From positions 372,001 through 436,000 of the forward strand of contig NZ_JAFFJU010000001.1 in the NCBI RefSeq assembly GCF_016924655.1: 64,000 bases of DNA, in the 5' to 3' direction. The position numbers were made by a program, and so were the translations under genes. Below the pieces are notes generated by a model, which made no database searches, was not told the DNA's origin, and worked only from the letters and a program-made list of their open reading frames with translations. The DNA is from Sphingomonas arenae (GTDB lineage: Bacteria; Pseudomonadota; Alphaproteobacteria; Sphingomonadales; Sphingomonadaceae). Below are positions 41,628 to 49,873 of the stretch, in pieces; positions within the stretch are counted from its first letter, which is position 1, and each line of letters begins with the position of its first letter.

Positions 41628-43022
41628 TTAGCGCGGAACGGCGGGCACCAACCCGAGCCGTTCGCGCCTGCTCCAGCGGGTCAGCATGAGGGCCGCGACG
41701 ATCGCCAGGCCGATCGCCAAGCCGGTCCACACGCCCACTCCCCGCCAGCCCAGAACGAACGCCAGCACCGCTCCGCTGCCGAGGCCGCATAGCCAGTAGC
41801 CGAAGCCCGCATAGATCATCGGAACGCGCGTATCCTGGAGGCCACGCAGCATGGCGGCGCCCACGACCTGGGCGCCGTCGGCCAGCTGGAAGACGGCGGC
41901 GATGACGAGGAATCGCACGGCAAGGTCCAGGACCGGACCGCTGTCCGGCCTGGTGCGATCGAGGAACAATCCGGCCAGTTCTCGCGGGAAGGTCCACATG
42001 ACGAGGGCCGCGCTGGCCATGAAGACCATGGTGAGCCCGAACGCCACCCGGCCGGCCAGGCTGACCCAAGCCGGGTTCTGCGCTCCATAGCCCAGGCCCA
42101 CGCGGATGGTGACCGCCTGCGCGAGCCCCATCGGCACCATGAAGGTCAGGGAGGCCAGCTGAAGCGCAATGACGTGCGCCGCGACGGAGACCGTGTCGAT
42201 CAGGCCCATCAGGTAGACGGCGGCGCTGAACACCGTCACCTCGAACGCCCAGCTTCCGGCGATCGGCAGGCCGACGACCCAGAGCCGCTTCAGCCGCGAC
42301 CAATCGGGCCGGAACAGCCGCCCGAACAGGTGCATCCGGCGGAAGCGCGGGGCGAAGCGGATGATGAGGCCGAGCGCGAGCGCCATGGCGAGGTTGGTGA
42401 TCAGGCTGGCGATGGCGCTGCCGACGAGTTCCAGCCTGGGAGCGCCCCAGTTGCCGAAGATCAGCAGCCAGTTGAGGCCGGCATTCAGGACAACGCCCGC
42501 CAGGGTCACGACCAACGTGATCGCGGTCCGGTCAAAGGCGGTGAGCAGCGTGCGGAAGACCGCGATCACCAGGGCGGGCCAGATCGCCCACATGATTACG
42601 TTCATGTAAACGGCCGCCTGTGCGGAGAGACGCGGATCCTGGCCGAACAGGATGAATAGTTGTTCGGCGTTGGCGAGGACCAGGAGGCCGGCCGCCGCGT
42701 AGAAGCTGACCAGCCACAGGCCCATGCGGAAGCTGCGCCGCGTCTCGCGCACGGCGTGGCGGCGGGCTCCAAGGGCGGCAGCAATCAACGGCGCCGTCGC
42801 CACGCCGAGACCCATCCCCGAAAAGAGGATGATGTTGAACAGGTTGACCGCGAGCGCCGATGCCGCGAGCGGCTCTGCCCCCAGCCATCCGACCATCAGC
42901 ACGTCGGTGGTGGTGATGGCAATTTGCGCGAGATTGGCGAGCACCAGCGGCCCGCCGAGCCGAAGCATCGCACGGAGCTCTTCGCGCCAGTTGGCGGGAG
43001 CAGAGGCGACGGGGATCGGCAT
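41628..43022 (-). CDS. MATE family multidrug efflux transporter
   Basis: Secondary transporter exporting cationic compounds by Na+ or H+ antiport. The 464-residue product has twelve hydrophobic segments, with the family blocks LRLGGPLVLANLAQIAITTT, VDVLMVGWLGAEPLAASALA-like start and VMLGWRGVGVWTGLAIG near the end. Length fits NorM-type proteins. The C-terminus has a basic end (LTRWSRRERLGLVPAVPR). Substrate cannot be told. It is divergent from sppA. Confidence 0.9.
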   Translation of the reverse strand: MPIPVASAPANWREELRAMLRLGGPLVLANLAQIAITTTDVLMVGWLGAEPLAASALAVNLFNIILFSGMGLGVATAPLIAAALGARRHAVRETRRSFRMGLWLVSFYAAAGLLVLANAEQLFILFGQDPRLSAQAAVYMNVIMWAIWPALVIAVFRTLLTAFDRTAITLVVTLAGVVLNAGLNWLLIFGNWGAPRLELVGSAIASLITNLAMALALGLIIRFAPRFRRMHLFGRLFRPDWSRLKRLWVVGLPIAGSWAFEVTVFSAAVYLMGLIDTVSVAAHVIALQLASLTFMVPMGLAQAVTIRVGLGYGAQNPAWVSLAGRVAFGLTMVFMASAALVMWTFPRELAGLFLDRTRPDSGPVLDLAVRFLVIAAVFQLADGAQVVGAAMLRGLQDTRVPMIYAGFGYWLCGLGSGAVLAFVLGWRGVGVWTGLAIGLAIVAALMLTRWSRRERLGLVPAVPR

Positions 43023-43141
43023 GGGAGGAAGCGCCTAGCCGCTGCGTTGCCGTTCGTTAAGTCGTCGTTGGTCGAAACCCCCTTACCGGGGTGCCCGGCG
43101 TCGGCTAGCGGAATGGCAAGGCAAAGAGGAGTGCAGGACCG

Positions 43142-45010
43142 ATGCGGTTCGTTCGGGGTGTGTGGCATCTGCTGGTCGGCGTGAAGGACGGGCTGGTCCT
43201 GGTCTTCATGTTGCTGTTCTTCGGTGCCCTCTACGCGATCCTGTCCGCCCGCCCCTCCCCAGCCGTGGCGGAAGGCGTGCTGACGATGGACCTGAGGGGC
43301 CCGATCGTGGAGCAGCCGGCAGAGGCCGATCCGGGCGCCTTGCTGAGCGGCGGCAGCGGACCGCGCGAATATGCGCTGCGCCAGCTTCGCGCCTCGCTGC
43401 TGCGCGCCAAGGACGATGAGCGGGTGAAGGCCGTTGCGCTGGACCTCGATCGCTTCGGCGGCGGCGGCGTGTCGGCCATCGGCGAGGTTGGCGAGGCGCT
43501 CAGCGAGGTGCGGCGCGCCGGCAAGCCGGTCCTGGTCTATGCGACGGCCTATACCGACGATGCCTACCAGCTGGCCGCACACGGTTCGGAGGTCTGGCTC
43601 AATCCCATGGGAACGGTCGCCATCGCCGGGCCGGGCGGCAACAACCTGTATTTCAAGGGCCTGCTCGACAAGCTGGGCGTGACCGCGAACGTCTATCGCG
43701 TCGGCACCTACAAGTCCGCGGTGGAGCCATTCGTCCGCAGCGACATGTCGCCCGAGGCGCGGCAGAACGCCCAGGAACTGGCCGGCAACCTGTTCGAAAG
43801 CTGGCTCCAGGACGTGCGCCAGGCACGCGGCAAAGCGCGGCTCGAGCCGTACATCCGTGATCCGGCGGCGGCGGTGACCGCGGCCGGTGGCGACTTCGCG
43901 CAGGCGGCCTTGCGGTCGGGACTGGTCGACAAGGTCGGCAGCCGGCGCGAGTTCGAGGCGCGGCTGGCGGCGCTTGGCGGCGAGAACAAGACGGCCCGCG
44001 GCGGCTACAACCGCATCAAGCTGGAGAACTATCTCGCGGCCACCGACACGAGCGCCGAGAAGGGGCCGATCGGAGTGGTAACCGTGGCCGGGACGATCGT
44101 CGATGGTCGCGCTCCGCGAGGCACGGCGGCCGGCGACAGCATCGCGGAGGCGATCGAGAAGGGCCTCGCCAGTGACCGGATCAAGGCGCTGGTGGTTCGG
44201 ATCGACTCCCCGGGCGGATCGGCAACCGCGTCCGAGCGTATCCGGCAGGCGCTGCTGCAGGCCAAGGCGAAGAACATCCCGGTGGTCGCGTCGATGGGCA
44301 ATGTCGCCGCATCGGGCGGCTACTGGGTGGCGACGGGTGCGGACCACATCATGGCCGAGCCCTCCACCATCACCGGATCTATCGGTGTGTTCGGGATCCT
44401 GCCGAGTTTCCAGGGCAGCCTGGAGAAGCTGGGTATCGGCGCCGACGGGGTGAAGACCACGCCGCTGTCCGGGGAGCCCGACCTGCTGAACGGCCCCTCG
44501 CCCGAGGCAGGCCGCCTGGTGCAGATGGGGGTGGAGAGCATCTACCGCCGCTTTCTCGCGATCGTGGCGCAGAGCCGGGGCAAGACCCCGCAGCAGATCG
44601 ACCAGATCGCGCAGGGGCGCGTCTGGGCCGGCGGCACGGCGCGGCAACTCGGACTGGTGGACAGCTTCGGGGGGATGGACGCGGCGATCGCCAAGGCGGC
44701 GCAGCTGGCCAACCTCGGCGAGGAGCGCAAGGTCACTTACCTGGAACGTCCGCGGAGCTCCTGGGCGGCCGTGCTCGACATGCTGCAGGGCGAGGAAGAG
44801 GCAGAGGGTGTCGACGCCTTTGCGGCCATCGGAGCACGGCACGAACTGCAGCTGGTGTCCGCGATGGCCGACGCGCGCGCGATCCTAACGGGGCCGACGG
44901 TGCAGGTGCGGTGCCTGGAGTGCGGGCCGGCGGTGGGTGCAGCTCCGCGGGTCGCGTCCCAGGAACAGTCGCTGCTTGGCAACCTGCTGGGCTGGCTCGC
45001 CCGGCGCTGA
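43142..45010 (+). CDS. sppA: Signal peptide peptidase SppA, 67K type
   Basis: Membrane-bound serine protease that degrades cleaved signal peptides. The 622-residue product has an N-terminal membrane anchor (GLVLVFMLLFFGALYAIL). The catalytic dyad is Ser391 (GNVAASGGYWVATGAD) with the general-base Lys191 (GTYKSAVEPF), as in E. coli S409/K209. The C-terminal repeat has a second ClpP-like fold. It ends against the PepSY gene on the other strand with no gap, and is divergent from the MATE gene. Confidence 0.92.
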   Translation: MRFVRGVWHLLVGVKDGLVLVFMLLFFGALYAILSARPSPAVAEGVLTMDLRGPIVEQPAEADPGALLSGGSGPREYALRQLRASLLRAKDDERVKAVALDLDRFGGGGVSAIGEVGEALSEVRRAGKPVLVYATAYTDDAYQLAAHGSEVWLNPMGTVAIAGPGGNNLYFKGLLDKLGVTANVYRVGTYKSAVEPFVRSDMSPEARQNAQELAGNLFESWLQDVRQARGKARLEPYIRDPAAAVTAAGGDFAQAALRSGLVDKVGSRREFEARLAALGGENKTARGGYNRIKLENYLAATDTSAEKGPIGVVTVAGTIVDGRAPRGTAAGDSIAEAIEKGLASDRIKALVVRIDSPGGSATASERIRQALLQAKAKNIPVVASMGNVAASGGYWVATGADHIMAEPSTITGSIGVFGILPSFQGSLEKLGIGADGVKTTPLSGEPDLLNGPSPEAGRLVQMGVESIYRRFLAIVAQSRGKTPQQIDQIAQGRVWAGGTARQLGLVDSFGGMDAAIAKAAQLANLGEERKVTYLERPRSSWAAVLDMLQGEEEAEGVDAFAAIGARHELQLVSAMADARAILTGPTVQVRCLECGPAVGAAPRVASQEQSLLGNLLGWLARR

Positions 45011-45703
45011 TCAGTCGCTGTTCGTCTTTCGGCGGCGGCGAACGCTGAGCGGAAGGAGGAACAGCGCAAGAAAGCTGGTGAACAGGGCGGCGAGGCCGAA
45101 GCCCAGCACCCAAGGGTTGTGCGTGTCCTCGCGAGTGTCGAGGTCCATGATGTGGAGGCCCCACATCCAGTCGTAGATGCGCCACCAGCGGGTGCGGCGG
45201 GCGAGGATCTCGCCGGTGGCCGCGTCGACATAGAAGCGCGTTCCGTCCGTCATCTCGACGGCCCATGTGGCGACTGGTCGGCGCAGGTCGAGCGGGGGAG
45301 CGTCGGCGGAGGTGCGGCGGACGGTGGCGACCGACGCCCTGCCACGGTAGCGGCTGGTGACCTCCCGCGCGGCGTCACTGGGCCCGAGCGCGGGGAGCAG
45401 GCGTCCGGTGAGCGGGTCGGCTAGCCGCTTGGGTCCGCCCGCCAGCGCGATGACCCAGCGCGGTCCGTCGGCCCGCGGCTCCAGCGCCAGGCGCTCGACA
45501 GGCAGTCCAGCGACCTGGGGGGGGACCACGGGCGGCGCTGTCAGCCGCGCGGGCGGCGGATCGGCGAGAAGATCGCTGCCGCGCACCTCCTCGATCGGCT
45601 TCCAGACCATGATCACGCCCGACACAGTCCAGAACAGCATGGGGATACCAACCAGCCAGCCCAGCCAGATGTGCCAGCGGCGAAGGGTCTGGCGAACCTT
45701 CAC
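45011..45703 (-). CDS. PepSY-associated membrane protein
   Basis: A 230-residue inner-membrane protein with two hydrophobic segments, one near the N-terminus (HIWLGWLVGIPMLFWTVSGV) and one near the C-terminus (GFGLAALFTSFLALFLLPLS), around a periplasmic PepSY-like domain (SRYRGRASVATVRRTSADAP, then MTDGTRFYVDAATGEILARR). Such proteins are often linked to iron uptake or reductase systems. The start is GTG at 45703, overlapping the hydrolase stop (GTGA), so translation is coupled. The end butts against sppA. Function not known. Confidence 0.82.
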   Translation of the reverse strand: MKVRQTLRRWHIWLGWLVGIPMLFWTVSGVIMVWKPIEEVRGSDLLADPPPARLTAPPVVPPQVAGLPVERLALEPRADGPRWVIALAGGPKRLADPLTGRLLPALGPSDAAREVTSRYRGRASVATVRRTSADAPPLDLRRPVATWAVEMTDGTRFYVDAATGEILARRTRWWRIYDWMWGLHIMDLDTREDTHNPWVLGFGLAALFTSFLALFLLPLSVRRRRKTNSD

Positions 45704-46572
45704 GCGAGGTGTCGCTGGAAGTGTGCTGCCAGAAGATCCGCGGCTTGCGCGACCAGGTCCGGACTGTCGTAGAACGCGACCTGGCTGGCGCCGTCGAGCC
45801 AATGCATGGATTTCTCGCCGGGCAAGGCGTCGTGGAACTGCCGTGCCCAATGCCGCGAAAGGGCGTTCTCCCCGTGGATCATCAGAACAGGTTGGCGCAG
45901 CTTCGGTGCGGCTTGCTGAACATCGAAGGGGACAAAATGCTCGCGGGACATGACGGCGAAAGCGTTGGTGTAGTTCGCGACCCCGGCCCGGGAGGTGCCG
46001 TAATAGTCGAAAAGCTCAGCGGTTTGCATCGCCGCATCGCCGTCGAGCGCGACAGCGGGAATGGTCACGACCTCTCCGGTTGCTTCATAATGCTCACGGG
46101 CCGCCCGCCCTTCTGCGACCTTGGCGTCGAAGCCGTCCGGATCGGCATTGCGCATGGCGGCTGGGTCTCGATAGTAGCCGACCACCAGCCCGAGAGCGCG
46201 GATGTCCTGGCGCTGCGAGGCGGCTGTGGCGGCATAGCCGGACCCAAGGCAAACGCCGGCAAGGCCGACGCCAGACACATCCTCACGTGACTTCAGATGA
46301 TCGAGAGCGGCGTGGAGATCGGCGATCTTGCGACCCCAATGTTCGTACTGGCGCGGCTCACCCTCGCTTTCGCCGTACCCACGATGATCGATCGCCAGCG
46401 CCGTTATGCCGCGCCGTGCTAGCGCGGCGGCGTAAACGCCAGTCACTTGCTCCTTCACGCTGGTCATTGGGCCGGCAACGACCACAGCCGGATGCTGGCC
46501 GGGAGCGGTGGGGAGGTGGAGGTCGCCAACGACGGAGCTGCCTTCCACCTCGAAGCGGATTCGCTCGGTCAT
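45700..46572 (-). CDS. DLH-like alpha/beta hydrolase with degenerate catalytic residues
   Basis: A 290-residue alpha/beta hydrolase. The nucleophile elbow is GVCLGSG, with Cys108 in place of Ser; the family acid lies in HGENALSR (Glu about 235). The expected histidine in the C-terminal motif (GATHVDLYD in relatives) is glutamine here (DGASQVAFYD, residue 264). Thus the usual triad is altered at two positions and activity is doubtful. ATG 46572 is chosen; the open frame is 5 codons longer. It is coupled to the PepSY gene (GTGA). Confidence 0.85.
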   Translation of the reverse strand: MTERIRFEVEGSSVVGDLHLPTAPGQHPAVVVAGPMTSVKEQVTGVYAAALARRGITALAIDHRGYGESEGEPRQYEHWGRKIADLHAALDHLKSREDVSGVGLAGVCLGSGYAATAASQRQDIRALGLVVGYYRDPAAMRNADPDGFDAKVAEGRAAREHYEATGEVVTIPAVALDGDAAMQTAELFDYYGTSRAGVANYTNAFAVMSREHFVPFDVQQAAPKLRQPVLMIHGENALSRHWARQFHDALPGEKSMHWLDGASQVAFYDSPDLVAQAADLLAAHFQRHLA

Positions 46573-46669
46573 GGCGCTTCTCCTCAAATGTGGGCTGGCT
46601 TGCCGAAGACACCATCGCCGGCTCGTGACAAGCCTCGGTGTAGTGCGGGAGGGGGTGGCAGGTGACGGT

Positions 46670-47122
46670 TCAACGTGCAGGCTCCGGGCCAGAACGGAAA
46701 ATCACCGTCTTCCCATCAGTCGTCACTTCGTAGCCGGCCGGGCTCGTCATTCGCCAGTCCGATCGGAAGGGCTTTGGCGATGCCGAGGGGTTCGCCCGCA
46801 TGGTGCCGGTGAAGGTCAGGCCCGCCGAGCCCTTCCGCACCACGCCTCGCCCAATTCCGCCAAGGGAGGTGTAGTAGGTGAACAAAAGCTCTTCGCCTTC
46901 GAGGCTGTAAAGCGTTTCACCGGCGTAAACGACGCGCCCGCCAACGCTGACCTGGTGTTCGTCGCGGACGTGCCGCCCGTCCAGGATCGCGGAAAAGCAA
47001 TGCCGGTCGACCGCTGTCGGCGAAACCTGGCCGGTCCAGCAAATCCCGACCCAGGCTTGCAATGGCGCAAAGCCTGGGGCCAATGCTGCAGCGCCGGCCA
47101 AGGCGAGCAGCGCGCCTGTCAT
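46670..47122 (-). CDS. Unknown small exported protein in the TCA operon
   Basis: A 150-residue protein that I do not recognise. MTGALLALAGAAALAPGFAP is a plausible signal or membrane segment. The rest is beta-rich (SVGGRVVYAGETLYSLEGEE, LLFTYYTSLGGIGRGVVRKG, LTFTGTMRANPSASPKPFRS), like lipocalin or heme-binding-like folds, but without a recognised motif. Its ATG overlaps the stop of the E3 gene (ATGA), so it is the last gene of the TCA operon. There is a cysteine pair at about 28 and 43. Confidence 0.65.
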   Translation of the reverse strand: MTGALLALAGAAALAPGFAPLQAWVGICWTGQVSPTAVDRHCFSAILDGRHVRDEHQVSVGGRVVYAGETLYSLEGEELLFTYYTSLGGIGRGVVRKGSAGLTFTGTMRANPSASPKPFRSDWRMTSPAGYEVTTDGKTVIFRSGPEPAR

Positions 47123-48513
47123 CAGATGTGGATCGGCTTGCCGCGGACCGCCATCGCCGCTTCCTTGAAGGCCTCGGCGTGGGTCGGGTGCGCGTGGCAG
47201 GTGTAGGCGATGTCTTCCGACGTGGCGCCGAACTCCATTGCTTGCGCCGCCTGTGCGATCATGGTGCCGGCGAGATTGTTGATCATCCAGACGCCGAGCA
47301 CGCGGTCCGTCTTGGCGTCGGCGATGACCTTGATGAAGCCGTCAGGCTCGCGGTTGGTCTTCGCGCGGCTGTTCGCCATCATCGGGAACTTGCCGACCTT
47401 GACCTCGCCCTCGGCCCGGGCCTGCTCCTCGGTCAAGCCGACGCCCGCGATCTCCGGCGTGGTATAGACCACGGACGGGATGACCGCGTGGTTCACGATC
47501 CCGGTCAGGCCGGCGATGTTCTCGGCCACCGCAATGCCCTCATCCTCCGCCTTGTGGGCGAGCATAGGACCGGGGATCACGTCGCCGATCGCCCAGATGC
47601 CGGGCACGGACGTGCGGAAGCTGTGGTCGGTCTCGATCTGGCCGCGGTTGTTGACCGTGAGGCCGGCCTTGTCGAGGCCGAGGCCTTCCGTGTTCGGACG
47701 ACGGCCGATGGAGACGAGGACGTGGCTGGCCTCGATGGTCTCGGCCGCGCCGCCTTTGGCGGGTTCGACCGTCACGGTAATACCATTGCCGTTCGCCTGC
47801 GCGCCGGTGACCTTCGTTCCGAGCTTGTACTCGAAGCCCTGCTTCTTGAAGATCTTGTTGGCTTCCTTGCGGACTTCCTCGTCCATGCCGGGCAGGATCT
47901 GGTCGAGATACTCGACAACGGTGACCTTGGCCCCGAGCCGCCGCCAGACGGACCCAAGCTCTAGGCCGATGACGCCGCCGCCGATCACGACCAGGTGCTC
48001 AGGAACCTGCGGCAACTCGAGTGCGCCGGTGGAATCGACGATCCGCTGCTGATCGACCGTGACGCCCGGAAGCGGGGTGACGGACGAGCCGGTCGCGATC
48101 ACGATGTTCTTGGCGCGGACCGTGCGGTCGCCAATGCGGACACTGTCCTTGCTTTCGAAGGTGGCCTGACCCTTGAGCCATTCCACCTTGTTCTTCTTGA
48201 ACAGGAACTCGATGCCCTTCGTGAGGCCTCCGACCGCTTCCTTCCGGCCCGCGTGCATCTTGTCGAGATCAAGCTTGAACTCGCCCGTGATGCCCCACTG
48301 CGCCATGTGGCCGTGCGCGGCTTCCTCGAACAGCTCGGACGCATGCAACAAGGCCTTGGAGGGGATGCACCCAACGTTGAGGCAGGTGCCGCCCAGGGTC
48401 TCGCGACTTTCGACGCAGGCCGTCTTGAGCCCGAGTTGCGCGGCGCGGATCGCGGCGACGTAGCCGCCGGGGCCGGCACCGATGATGAGAACGTCGAAGT
48501 CGTAGTCTGCCAT
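47122..48513 (-). CDS. lpdA: Dihydrolipoyl dehydrogenase, E3 (2-oxoglutarate dehydrogenase-associated)
   Basis: Flavoprotein reoxidising dihydrolipoamide of the 2-oxoglutarate dehydrogenase complex. The 463-residue product has GAGPGGYVAAIRAAQLGL, the disulfide CLNVGC (Cys44, Cys49), the NAD motif LVVIGGGVIGLELGSVWR and the end TCHAHPTHAEAFKEAAMAVR. It follows sucB with an inverted repeat between them and overlaps the next gene (ATGA). A second E3 lies in the pyruvate cluster (20542-21960). Confidence 0.95.
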   Translation of the reverse strand: MADYDFDVLIIGAGPGGYVAAIRAAQLGLKTACVESRETLGGTCLNVGCIPSKALLHASELFEEAAHGHMAQWGITGEFKLDLDKMHAGRKEAVGGLTKGIEFLFKKNKVEWLKGQATFESKDSVRIGDRTVRAKNIVIATGSSVTPLPGVTVDQQRIVDSTGALELPQVPEHLVVIGGGVIGLELGSVWRRLGAKVTVVEYLDQILPGMDEEVRKEANKIFKKQGFEYKLGTKVTGAQANGNGITVTVEPAKGGAAETIEASHVLVSIGRRPNTEGLGLDKAGLTVNNRGQIETDHSFRTSVPGIWAIGDVIPGPMLAHKAEDEGIAVAENIAGLTGIVNHAVIPSVVYTTPEIAGVGLTEEQARAEGEVKVGKFPMMANSRAKTNREPDGFIKVIADAKTDRVLGVWMINNLAGTMIAQAAQAMEFGATSEDIAYTCHAHPTHAEAFKEAAMAVRGKPIHI

Positions 48514-48527
48514 GGGTCTTTCCCAAT

Positions 48528-48603
48528 GCGCTCAGATTGAGCTTGTCGAAATGTGAGCTTCTCGAACGTGGAGGTCACCCTTCGACAGGCTCAGGGTGAG
48601 CGC
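48528..48603. repeat. Inverted-repeat element, copy 4, inside the sucB-lpd gap
   Basis: Arms GCGCTCAGATTGAGCTTGTC and CTTCGACAGGCTCAGGGTGA(GCGC) surround a longer, partly different middle that holds a second TCGAACGTGGAGG segment. It lies between sucB and the E3 gene within one transcription unit, so as RNA it would form a stem-loop between the two cistrons. Confidence 0.8.
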
Positions 48604-48615
48604 GCTTCTTCTTGC

Positions 48616-49860
48616 CTAAAGGTCAATCAACAGCCGGGTCGGATCTTCGATCGCTTCCTTGATGCGGACGAGGAAGGTCACTGCCTCACGACCATCGATC
48701 AGCCGGTGATCGTACGAGAGCGCCAGGTACATCATCGGCCGCGCGACGATCTGCCCGTCCTTGACCACCGGCCGTTCCTCGATCCGGTGCATGCCGAGCA
48801 CGGCCGACTGCGGCGGGTTGATGATCGGGGTGGAGAGGAGGGAGCCAAAGACCCCGCCATTGGAAATGGTGAAAGTGCCGCCCTTCATGTCCTCGGCGGT
48901 GAGCGTGCCTTCCTTCGCCTTCTTGCCGAACCCGGCGATCGCCTGCTCGATTTCGGCGAAGCTCATCCGGTCGGCGGAGCGGATCACCGGGACCACCAGG
49001 CCCTTGGGCGCGGACACGGCGACCGACACGTCGAGATAGTCGTGGTAGACGATTTCGTCGCCGTCGATGCGGGCGTTGACCGCGGGAACGTCGCGCGCCG
49101 CCAGCGCTACCGCCTTCACGAAAAAGCCCATGAAACCGAGGCGGATGCCGTGCTTCTTCTCGAACAGGTCCTTGTAGCGGGCGCGGGCGGCGATGACCTC
49201 GCTCATGTCCACGTCGTTGAACGTGGTCAGCAGCGCCGCCGTGTTCTGCGCGTCCTTGAGGCGCGTCGCGATCGTCTGCCGCAGCCGCGTCATGCGGACG
49301 CGTTCCTCGCGGCGCTCACTCGTGGTGGCGGCGGTCGTCGAGGCAGGCGGGCTCGGCGGGGTTGCGGCCTGAGCGGGAGCACCAGTCTTCTTCGCTTCCG
49401 CCGCGGCGACGACATCGTCCTTGGTCAGGCGGCCGTCCTTGCCGGAGCCCTTGATCGTGGAGGGATCGATCCCTGCTTCAAGAACAGCGCGGCGCACGGC
49501 CGGGCTGAGGCGCAGCGAAGATGCCTCGGCATCGCTCAGGTCGTGCGGTTGAGCCGGCTCGGCTGGAGCCTCGGCCTGGGCTGCCGCCGGCGCGGGATCG
49601 CTGGGAGCAGCCGAAGCACCCGCTCCGTCGCCGATCGTGGCAATCACCGCGCCGACGTTGACCGTGTCGCCCTCGCTGACCAGCGCTTCTCCGAACACGC
49701 CAGCCACGGGCGACGGCACCTCGACCGAGACCTTGTCGGTCTCGAGGCTTGCCACCGGCTCGTCGGCCGCCACGGGGTCGCCGGGCTTCTTGAGCCACTG
49801 GCCCAAGGTCGCTTCGGTGATGCTCTCGCCCAGAGCGGGGACTTTGACCTCAATGCCCAT
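48616..49860 (-). CDS. sucB: 2-oxoglutarate dehydrogenase E2, dihydrolipoyl succinyltransferase
   Basis: Transfers succinyl from E1 to CoA. The 414-residue product starts [20 protein letters not shown]; Lys43 of the lipoyl domain is in ETDKVSVEV. The Ala/Pro linker leads to the binding domain ([20 protein letters not shown]) and the catalytic domain with [12 protein letters not shown]. The upstream 21 codons of open frame are not used. It is 13 bases after sucA, in the operon mdh-sucD-sucA-sucB-lpd. Confidence 0.96.
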   Translation of the reverse strand: MGIEVKVPALGESITEATLGQWLKKPGDPVAADEPVASLETDKVSVEVPSPVAGVFGEALVSEGDTVNVGAVIATIGDGAGASAAPSDPAPAAAQAEAPAEPAQPHDLSDAEASSLRLSPAVRRAVLEAGIDPSTIKGSGKDGRLTKDDVVAAAEAKKTGAPAQAATPPSPPASTTAATTSERREERVRMTRLRQTIATRLKDAQNTAALLTTFNDVDMSEVIAARARYKDLFEKKHGIRLGFMGFFVKAVALAARDVPAVNARIDGDEIVYHDYLDVSVAVSAPKGLVVPVIRSADRMSFAEIEQAIAGFGKKAKEGTLTAEDMKGGTFTISNGGVFGSLLSTPIINPPQSAVLGMHRIEERPVVKDGQIVARPMMYLALSYDHRLIDGREAVTFLVRIKEAIEDPTRLLIDL

Positions 49861-49873
49861 TCTTGTTCTGTCC

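Noticed and set aside
42896-44842. 648-residue minus-strand ORF
   Set aside because: Antisense to sppA with no domain signature.
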